From Candidatus Uhrbacteria bacterium (GTDB lineage Bacteria; Patescibacteriota; Patescibacteriia; 2-12-FULL-60-25), in NCBI GenBank assembly GCA_023246415.1, contig JAHFIK010000023.1, forward strand, positions 7,554 to 14,265: a DNA stretch of 6,712 nucleotides, read 5' to 3'. The notes beneath the pieces are model-generated. The model was not told the DNA's origin and did no database searches. It saw only the letters and a list, made by a program, of their open reading frames with translations. Position numbers and translations under genes: made by a program. Positions within the stretch are counted from its first letter, which is position 1. Every line of letters begins with the position of its first letter. Below are positions 1-4,342 of the stretch, piece after piece.

Positions 1-161
1 CCCGGTGGCTCCTCCAGCGCTATGGTGACGACGCCGAACTCGCATTCATCCTCCGTGAAGCCATCCGAATCGGTGCCCCAATCGTCGAACAACAGCGACA
101 AGGATCGTCTGAGTCGCCAACTGCGAAACTTAAGCGCGAACTCCTCATTCGCATGCAGTGA
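1..161 (+). CDS. 3' end of an unidentified protein (partial)
   Basis: An open frame enters from the left edge (first full codon at 3) and stops at TGA 159-161, giving 52 C-terminal residues. The residue mix is ordinary for a soluble protein, with an amphipathic stretch (RYGDDAELAFILREAIRIG) and a basic tail ending in RELLIRMQ. A strong intrinsic terminator begins 30 bases after the stop, which supports a gene ending here. The competing frame from 22 to 369 is serine-rich and would run through both that terminator and the palindrome, so it is unlikely to be coding. No motif identifies the family and the start lies outside the window. The coding call rests on the frame and the terminator only. 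Confidence 0.55.
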   Translation, partial: RWLLQRYGDDAELAFILREAIRIGAPIVEQQRQGSSESPTAKLKRELLIRMQ

Positions 162-190
162 GTATCACCGCATTCCTCCGTTGAAATCTC

Positions 191-229
191 CGCGGCACCC
201 TCAAACACAGGGTGCCGCGATTCTTTTTT
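191..229 (+). terminator. Intrinsic terminator of the upstream partial gene
   Basis: A perfect 11-bp GC-rich stem (CGCGGCACCCT at 191-201 pairing with 209-219) has a 7-base loop. It is followed by ATTC and six T residues (224-229). This is a textbook rho-independent terminator for the + strand gene ending at 161. Confidence 0.88.
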
Positions 230-260
230 CTGATATAGAGGCGAGTCAAACCTTATCCCT

Positions 261-389
261 TATGTCATCCCGAGCCGAATTTAGCCGATATCGACAGGAT
301 GAGAACGAGGGATATCCGGAATTCCTGATTCCGGATATCCCTCGTTCTCATCCTGTGGCCAGCGACTAGAAACGGCTCGGGATGACATA
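261..389. repeat. 129-bp nested palindromic element, MITE/REP-like
   Basis: The outer arms are perfect over 17 bp: TATGTCATCCCGAGCCG (261-277) is the inverse complement of 373-389. The inner arms are perfect over 28 bp (295-322 with 328-355) around a 5-base spacer, TCCTG. Between outer and inner arms lie two 17-base segments of equal length (278-294 and 356-372), which match at about half their positions when one is inverted. The whole unit is therefore one decayed or evolving palindrome. It starts and ends with TA, so a core of TGTCAT...ATGACA flanked by TA duplications is possible. It lies outside genes, between two terminators, and encodes nothing. This fits a non-autonomous palindromic mobile element or a structured repeat. 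The family is unassigned. Confidence 0.8.
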
Positions 390-453
390 GGTATCTATTT
401 TACTACTTCCATTAGTGACGTCATCAATCAAAAAGAAACCCTACATCAGGAAC

Positions 454-487
454 AAAAAAGACACCGCCATTCGACGGTGTCTTTTTT
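454..487. terminator. Bidirectional terminator
   Basis: Six A residues, then GACACCG (460-466), an 8-base loop, CGGTGTC (475-481) and six T residues (482-487) form a symmetric A-stem-T structure. On the minus strand it lies 9 bases after the TAA stop at 497-499 and ends the secreted-protein gene. On the + strand it is a second stop for read-through from the left. Confidence 0.88.
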
Positions 488-496
488 CTTTTGATC

Positions 497-1393
497 TTAC
501 TTGAGATCGTACGACGTTCGCGTAAAGACGCGACCTTCTTGGCGATAGATCACGAGGTGATCATTCCGATCAAAGGCGATCGCATTCGAAAATGTTTTCA
601 CGTATCCCGGGTAGTACACAGATGAGGACGCCGCATCTGCAAAGCTCATGTCTGCATCGCGATCAACATCGCTGTACCGGCCGACATACTGCTTGTTGAT
701 CCAGATGTCATACAACCGATCGTACACGAGCGAGGTCACGAGCAAGTTTCCTTTTGAATCGATGGCGCGCACGACTGGCGACTCCCCTTTCGCGTCCCAC
801 GTCTGATAGGTCATGGAGAACGTTGGCGTCCAGAGATGTCCGTTTGCACCCGTGGCATATGGCGTGTGCGTGACCGGGTTCATCCGAATTTCTTTCGGTT
901 CCCAGGTGAGATCATAGGTGTTTCCACCATATCCAATCCGCCACTTCCCATCAGTCGTCTTCATCACCGTCGCGTCGCTCGCACTGACGAGCGATCCTGG
1001 GGCACGGCTCACGGAATCCATTTCACCAAACGTGGAACGGAGTGTTGGGAGCACGGACGCCGCGAACGCGGATGGGCTGGAAACCGGAGTGCCGACTTGG
1101 TTCACGAGATCGCGGGAAGCGATCGTCGCACCTGGCAGACGAACGTATGACTGAAGCAAGACACACGCGCTGTTCTTTGGCTGCATGGCTGTGCCAGCCA
1201 CGGTCGACATCGTGTTATTCCCCGGATACTTCACGAGGTCCGCAGTCATCAGCACCGTGGAACATTCTGGATCCGAGTAGGCCTTCTGAGAAAGCGCACG
1301 ATAGTCCACATTGGCCGCCAATGCAGGGACCTGTGGGACAAAGACCGCCACGGCAACCGCAGAGGCCATTAAAACGAGAATAGGAGCACGCAT
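497..1393 (-). CDS. Secreted hypothetical protein with signal peptide
   Basis: The product is 298 aa. A classic Sec signal peptide is visible: a short basic start (MR), a hydrophobic core from about residue 4 to 20, and an ALA-A cleavage site after residue 26 or 27. The mature part of about 270 residues has no further membrane segment. It has two cysteines (44 and 77) that could form a disulfide, and a C-terminal half rich in aromatic and beta-prone residues (WRIGYGGNTYDLTW near 151-164, IWINKQYVGRY near 230-240). I recognise no family or catalytic motif, so an extracytoplasmic role is the only safe inference. The start is ATG at 1393. The bases before it are pyrimidine-rich with no Shine-Dalgarno, but a TATTAC hexamer lies 12 bases upstream. 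The gene stands alone: a GC-rich structured gap lies upstream and a bidirectional terminator downstream. Confidence 0.85.
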   Translation of the reverse strand: MRAPILVLMASAVAVAVFVPQVPALAANVDYRALSQKAYSDPECSTVLMTADLVKYPGNNTMSTVAGTAMQPKNSACVLLQSYVRLPGATIASRDLVNQVGTPVSSPSAFAASVLPTLRSTFGEMDSVSRAPGSLVSASDATVMKTTDGKWRIGYGGNTYDLTWEPKEIRMNPVTHTPYATGANGHLWTPTFSMTYQTWDAKGESPVVRAIDSKGNLLVTSLVYDRLYDIWINKQYVGRYSDVDRDADMSFADAASSSVYYPGYVKTFSNAIAFDRNDHLVIYRQEGRVFTRTSYDLK

Positions 1394-1458
1394 AAAGAGA
1401 GAAAAGTAATAAGAATCGGGTCTGCCGATACGTTACAGGAGCAACCAGATTTGTCCAC

Positions 1459-1545
1459 CACCCTTCGCCCGGTGCGGGCTTCGGGTGGCGGCGCCACCAC
1501 ACTCCCACCGCTTTTCCTTGTCCCCCGAAGGCTTTGCGAAGGGTG
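1459..1545. repeat. GC-rich structured segment bounded by 10-bp inverted repeats
   Basis: CACCCTTCGC (1459-1468) is the perfect inverse of GCGAAGGGTG (1536-1545). Smaller hairpins lie inside it, such as GGTGGC-ggc-GCCACC near 1484-1498. The segment fills most of the gap between the end of the 1617 gene and the start of the secreted-protein gene, both on the minus strand. It could be a degenerate repeat or leader structure. I cannot assign it, and short inverted repeats are common in GC-rich DNA. Confidence 0.4.
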
Positions 1546-1564
1546 ATGCCCTTTACTCTAAATA

Positions 1565-1595
1565 GCACACGCCCCCGAAGAGAACCTCGGGGGCG
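1565..1595 (-). terminator. Hairpin after the 1617 gene, copy A of a repeated hairpin
   Basis: The stem is CGCCCCCGA (1570-1578) pairing with TCGGGGGCG (1587-1595). It lies 21 bases beyond the TAG stop of the minus-strand gene. It shares the 16-mer GCACACGCCCCCGAAG with the hairpin at 2607-2638. The position suits transcription termination. However, the sequence after the stem on the minus strand (TGTGCTATTTAG) is not a T-tract, so an intrinsic terminator is not certain. Confidence 0.5.
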
Positions 1596-1616
1596 GCGAT
1601 GTGAGTATGGAGATGA

Positions 1617-2432
1617 CTACGACGGATTTTCGTGGCCGTTCATGTCATAGGAGAACGGAACGACCTGTTGCGAACCGGGTAAGTCTTTGTAGACGAACCC
1701 GAATCTTCCGACGTATGGATGAAGGACGTCTCGCAGACGAACCCGAATCTTGTTGATTTGAGGCGTGATGTCCCCTCCTTCATCTTCGACGTCGCGTCTG
1801 ATGCGGGAGAGTCGCTGGTGACGCTCAAGATCGCTACGAAGGCTGGGAAGGTAGCCTGATAATCCATTCAGCCCCTGAAGGACACGCTGAAAGGTCGCAA
1901 TTCCGCGATCAACCACTTCGCGAGTTGGCCGATACAGATAGAATCGGTATTCCCGCGGCGTGATGATGAGCGGAGTAAATCGCTCCTTTGCCCGCCTCCA
2001 TGAGAACGTGCCGTTCGCAAAACCGCAATTTCGTTGCAGTGCCGCTGACACAAATTCCAAATTCCGGTCGACTATTTCGAAGTTTCCTTCTAATTTCACG
2101 AACGGACTGTGAACGACGACGAGCGACATTGAAACGTACTCCGCTTCATGCCAATTCGTACTCGTCCAAGACCGTTCAATTCTCCAACCATCCGGCAACG
2201 CGATCTGATTTGGACGCATGACGAGTTCATATGTTTCAGGCTGCTCAGACTCGAGATACGAGCGGCACCCTTCGCGACTCGCATGCAGTTCATACGTCTC
2301 ACGATCGACGGTATACACCGTTCCAAACCGATACTCGGGTGCGCAGAAGGATGCTTTCTGGATCGTTGTTGAAGGTGGGAGTTTATTCCTGTCGAGATAC
2401 TTTCTCTCTCCGGATCGAACCTGATGTGACAT
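1617..2432 (-). CDS. Hypothetical protein, 271 aa
   Basis: I chose ATG 2432 as the start because a TTGAGG Shine-Dalgarno (2444-2439) sits 6 bases before it. The in-frame TTG at 2444 is part of that site. The product is 271 aa, soluble and charged, with no signal peptide or obvious transmembrane segment. Features visible are an ETYEL pair about 22 residues apart (near residues 45 and 67), an aromatic-rich mid-section (YRFYLYRPTREVVDRG near 142-157), and a basic, probably helical stretch (about residues 180-195). No known family is recognised. It is followed by a GC-rich hairpin and may be preceded by a 22-codon leader ORF, with a candidate promoter near 2581-2553. A 17-bp direct repeat lies inside the 3' part and is read in two different frames. 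Confidence 0.75.
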   Translation of the reverse strand: MSHQVRSGERKYLDRNKLPPSTTIQKASFCAPEYRFGTVYTVDRETYELHASREGCRSYLESEQPETYELVMRPNQIALPDGWRIERSWTSTNWHEAEYVSMSLVVVHSPFVKLEGNFEIVDRNLEFVSAALQRNCGFANGTFSWRRAKERFTPLIITPREYRFYLYRPTREVVDRGIATFQRVLQGLNGLSGYLPSLRSDLERHQRLSRIRRDVEDEGGDITPQINKIRVRLRDVLHPYVGRFGFVYKDLPGSQQVVPFSYDMNGHENPS

Positions 2433-2456
2433 GATAGACCTCAATTCTGATAGAAC

Positions 2457-2525
2457 CTAGGTTTCTGCAAATGAATGCGCATTTTTGCATTGCAGGGACT
2501 GCGCGACCCGACGAATCAACATCAT
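2457..2525 (-). CDS. Candidate 22-aa leader ORF
   Basis: A strong Shine-Dalgarno-like AAAGGAG (2532-2526) immediately precedes two ATG codons (2525, 2522) and a TTG (2519) in one frame. The frame reads 22 codons to TAG at 2459-2457 and encodes roughly MMLIRRVAQSLQCKNAHSFA plus two residues. The next gene starts 24 bases after that stop. The spacing from AAAGGAG is best for the TTG and poor for the first ATG. It could be a small leader peptide or a chance match. The open frame is too short for its composition to say anything. Confidence 0.3.
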   Translation of the reverse strand: MMLIRRVAQSLQCKNAHSFAET

Positions 2526-2552
2526 CTCCTTTGTGTAAACGTACGTATTGGA

Positions 2553-2581
2553 TCGATATCACATTTTTCATCGACCGTCAA
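2553..2581 (-). promoter_or_regulatory. Candidate promoter for the leader ORF and 271-aa gene
   Basis: On the minus strand, TTGACG (2581-2576) is followed after exactly 17 bases by TATCGA (2558-2553). The -35 is near consensus and the -10 is weak (TAT conserved). Transcription would begin near 2546, just before the AAAGGAG site, and the leader would run about 114 bases to ATG 2432. Confidence 0.4.
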
Positions 2582-2606
2582 CCATTCGACACACATCATT
2601 CATCAT

Positions 2607-2638
2607 GCACACGCCCCCGAAGGTTCACTTCGGGGGCG
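2607..2638 (-). terminator. Hairpin after the 145-aa gene, copy B of a repeated hairpin
   Basis: A perfect 11-bp stem, CGCCCCCGAAG (2612-2622) with 2628-2638, has a 5-base loop. It lies 8 bases beyond the TAG stop of the minus-strand gene. It shares the 16-mer GCACACGCCCCCGAAG with copy A at 1565-1595. No T-tract follows (TGTGCATGATG on the minus strand), so the termination role is inferred from position and stem strength. Confidence 0.55.
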
Positions 2639-2646
2639 AGATCTGA

Positions 2647-3084
2647 CTATCGACGGGGTCGACAGGGAATGATCGAATACTTCGTAAAATGAGCGCGCTT
2701 GCTCAGATCCGTGTTGCGAATCACGCTGACAGAGATGACACGCGTTGAATGATCCGCGAGTTGCTTGAGCGCCCGGACAACCGCACGTTCTTCTCTGACC
2801 GTCATGTTATACAGCTCCACGTAGATTCGGAGATCCCACACAAAGACGTAGAACGACCATTCTTGTTCGTTCCACGGCTTCTGCGGGGCGCGTAATGCTG
2901 GCCGTTTCCGATAACGGAACTGGAGCGATCTCGGATTCCGGTTGACAGAGATCTCTGGCAGATCTCGCCGTCGTGAACGAGGCGGGATCACCGTTCGAAC
3001 GCACGTCGTTCGAAGCGCCACTTCAATCGCGTTCTGAATAAATCGAGCAATCCTGACAAAGCTGGAATGTGCGGAATTGCGCAT
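2647..3084 (-). CDS. Basic hypothetical protein, 145 aa
   Basis: ATG 3084 is preferred over the in-frame TTG at 3135. A GAAAGGA ribosome site lies 6 bases ahead of it, and the predicted transcript start near 3100 falls downstream of the TTG. The 145-aa product is strongly basic, with arginine clusters such as RSRRR and a RPRR tail. It has an aromatic stretch (EWSFYVFVWDLRIYVELY, about residues 75-92) that looks like beta strands rather than a membrane segment. No signal peptide or recognised motif is seen. Basic charge might suggest nucleic-acid contact, but that is only a guess. It is transcribed divergently from the membrane-protein gene through a shared promoter region and ends at a GC-rich hairpin. 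Confidence 0.7.
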   Translation of the reverse strand: MRNSAHSSFVRIARFIQNAIEVALRTTCVRTVIPPRSRRRDLPEISVNRNPRSLQFRYRKRPALRAPQKPWNEQEWSFYVFVWDLRIYVELYNMTVREERAVVRALKQLADHSTRVISVSVIRNTDLSKRAHFTKYSIIPCRPRR

Positions 3085-3106
3085 GGCATTTCCTTTCGCA
3101 GTGAGG

Positions 3107-3135
3107 ACAGTAAGAGAGAACGAGAACGACGTCAA
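3107..3135 (-). promoter_or_regulatory. Promoter of the 145-aa gene
   Basis: On the minus strand, TTGACG (3135-3130) is followed after 17 bases by TACTGT (3112-3107). Transcription would start near 3100, leaving a leader of about 16 bases that contains the GAAAGGA ribosome site. The -35 overlaps the palindrome at 3131-3143. Confidence 0.5.
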
Positions 3136-3143
3136 TGATTGAC
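3131..3143. promoter_or_regulatory. 13-bp palindrome over two divergent -35 boxes
   Basis: GTCAATGATTGAC is a perfect odd palindrome (6-bp arms, central G). It supplies a TTGAC -35 core to each strand. It is a possible operator, or simply the economical result of back-to-back promoters. No regulator gene is recognisable nearby. Confidence 0.45.
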
Positions 3144-3167
3144 AACGCGCCTAATCCGGGGTACGGA
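3139..3167 (+). promoter_or_regulatory. Promoter of the membrane-protein gene
   Basis: Consensus TTGACA (3139-3144) is followed after 17 bases by a weak -10, TACGGA (3162-3167). Transcription would start near 3174, giving a leader of about 20 bases with the AAAGGA ribosome site (3182-3187). The -35 is convincing and the -10 is not. Confidence 0.4.
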
Positions 3168-3193
3168 ATCACCGTCAAAACAAAGGACCTTCA

Positions 3194-3817
3194 ATGCGAA
3201 ACTCCGAGATCCGTTTTTTCGTGACGTTCTATGGGTGGCTGGGCGCGATAGAGGCGATGCTCTTTTTCGCTCCGCAGCTCTCAAAGCATAGATGGGTCGA
3301 GACTATATTCGTCATCACACTCGGTCCATTTTTGATCGGACCCCTTCTGCGGGCCAAAGAGCATGCCGCTTCAATGAGTCTGGCGTTCTATGCGCTCTAT
3401 GCGGGTAGCGTCGGAATCACGGCCGCGATCATCGGATTCACTGGACCGTTCCCTGCTGTGACGAGCGGGATCCTGTGGATCCTCCTCACTCCAGCGCTCC
3501 TCTGGTTTGCCGGACTGACGATCTATTTCCAGCTGGTCTATGGCGGAAATCAAGAATTTCTCGGCGCCTTCAAGGAAGAAAAGAGGAGCTTCGCGAGGAT
3601 CGTGAGACGCAAAATCTCAAGATCACCGCCGCTCATGCTCATTAAATCTCTCCGTGCGCGACACTACAACCACTTTGTCTATATCGGCATTGGGATGACG
3701 TGTCTCTCTGTCGCCGTGTTCATGCTCGACGCGATTCATGGAACGCGATCGTGGACACGATTCATCTCGGCATTCACGGCGTTCTATCTCTATTTATCCG
3801 TCCGATACTGTCCATGA
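3194..3817 (+). CDS. Multi-pass membrane protein, unknown function
   Basis: The product is 207 aa and starts at ATG 3194 with an AAAGGA ribosome site 6 bases ahead. Hydrophobic segments suggest six membrane spans: about residues 8-26, 34-53, 59-82, 87-115, 160-181 and 186-205. Spans 4 and 5 are separated by a basic loop of about 40 residues (KEEKRSFARIVRRKISR, about 128-144). By the positive-inside rule that loop is cytoplasmic, which would place the N terminus inside. No transport, enzyme or sensor motif is recognised, so a role in the inner membrane is all that can be said. The gene is divergent from the 145-aa gene and convergent with the GIY-YIG gene. A hairpin follows its stop. Confidence 0.82.
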   Translation: MRNSEIRFFVTFYGWLGAIEAMLFFAPQLSKHRWVETIFVITLGPFLIGPLLRAKEHAASMSLAFYALYAGSVGITAAIIGFTGPFPAVTSGILWILLTPALLWFAGLTIYFQLVYGGNQEFLGAFKEEKRSFARIVRRKISRSPPLMLIKSLRARHYNHFVYIGIGMTCLSVAVFMLDAIHGTRSWTRFISAFTAFYLYLSVRYCP

Positions 3818-3838
3818 CAGCTTCTTCCGAACACACGC

Positions 3839-3876
3839 AAGCGCGTGACGAGGCTCTCCCCTCTCACGCGCTTTTG
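3839..3876 (+). terminator. Terminator of the membrane-protein gene
   Basis: AAGCGCGTGA (3839-3848) pairs perfectly with TCACGCGCTT (3864-3873), extended inward by GAG/CTC with one bulge. A T-rich tail follows (CTTTTGATTTT). It lies 21 bases after the stop at 3817. Its right arm overlaps the last codons of the convergent GIY-YIG gene. There is no matching T-tract for the minus strand. Confidence 0.65.
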
Positions 3877-4151
3877 ATTTTCTCCACCGATCGCGTTCGC
3901 GTGGGCTGGATCGCGATCAACCTCTCTTTTTCACGCTTCGTCATCTTCTTGATCGCCGCCTCGCGCTTTCGTGCCGCTGATTCAGAAGACATATTCTTCG
4001 TCCAAACGAGCGTGATAGGTTTGTGGCTCCGCGTATACGCCGCCCCCTTCCCCGCCGCATGTTTCTTCACCCGCGCCTCCACATCGGTTGAGATGCCGGT
4101 GTAGAGACTCCCGTCGCCACAGCGAAGGATGTAGACAGACCAGCGGGACAT
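3864..4151 (-). CDS. GIY-YIG domain protein, YhbQ/UPF0213-like
   Basis: The 95-aa protein is a single GIY-YIG endonuclease-type domain, the usual length for the small stand-alone (YhbQ/UPF0213) branch. The family signature is visible: VYILRCGDG at residues 6-14 gives the first Tyr (Y7). YTG at 17-19 stands for the YIG half (Y17, G19). R27 matches the conserved arginine, and E64 in ARKREAAIKKM matches the metal-binding glutamate. So the catalytic set looks intact. Proteins of this group are thought to cut or bind DNA, but their cellular role is poorly known. They are often mislabelled UvrC, whose other domains are absent here. ATG 4151 has no Shine-Dalgarno; a TATTCT hexamer ends 6 bases upstream, which would suit a leaderless transcript. 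Confidence 0.93.
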   Translation of the reverse strand: MSRWSVYILRCGDGSLYTGISTDVEARVKKHAAGKGAAYTRSHKPITLVWTKNMSSESAARKREAAIKKMTKREKERLIAIQPTRTRSVEKIKSA

Positions 4152-4172
4152 GGGGGAAGAATAGCTTGATTT

Positions 4173-4267
4173 AGGTGAGTAGGTAAGTAGGCGAGTACGT
4201 GAGTAGGTCGCTCATTCAGATCTCTTTTTCGACCTACTCGCCTACTCACATACTTACCTACTCACCT
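4173..4267. repeat. Inverted repeat built from degenerate octamers
   Basis: Each 38-bp arm (4173-4210, and 4230-4267 inverted) is a run of four 8-bp units plus a 6-base remainder, on an AGGTGAGT theme. The left arm reads AGGTGAGT, AGGTAAGT, AGGCGAGT, ACGTGAGT, AGGTCG. The right arm, inverted, reads AGGTGAGT, AGGTAAGT, ATGTGAGT, AGGCGAGT, AGGTCG. The arms match at 34 of 38 positions across a 19-base spacer. The repeat fills most of the gap between the divergent GIY-YIG and radical SAM genes, so it sits where promoters or a leader would be expected. Confidence 0.8.
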
Positions 4268-4298
4268 CTCATTCCTATACTTTTCCCCCAATTTTCTA

Positions 4299-4304
4299 TA
4301 TACT
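4299..4304 (+). promoter_or_regulatory. Candidate -10 element for the radical SAM gene
   Basis: TATACT (4299-4304) is a good -10 hexamer in an AT-rich stretch downstream of the octamer repeat. No convincing -35 lies 16-18 bases ahead. Transcription would start near 4311. An identical TATACT at 4276-4281 is an alternative. Confidence 0.3.
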
Positions 4305-4342
4305 CGCACCACGATGTCTCGTTCTTTTGACATCGATGAAAG

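Noticed and set aside
22..369. 115-codon + strand frame
   Set aside because: It would cross the intrinsic terminator at 191-229 and the long palindrome. It is serine-rich and overlaps a better frame ending at 161.
1415..1465. tRNA-like words near the secreted-protein gene (minus strand)
   Set aside because: I could not fold a cloverleaf: no acceptor stem, anticodon arm or proper T-loop consensus.
1215..1568. 117-codon minus-strand frame covering the 1394-1568 gap
   Set aside because: It overlaps the signal peptide and N terminus of the secreted protein in another frame. Its Gly/Trp/Arg-rich part reflects the GC-rich structured DNA.
3864..4151. UvrC excinuclease subunit
   Set aside because: The protein is only 95 aa and has just the GIY-YIG domain. 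The UVR, RNase H-like and helix-hairpin-helix parts of UvrC are absent.
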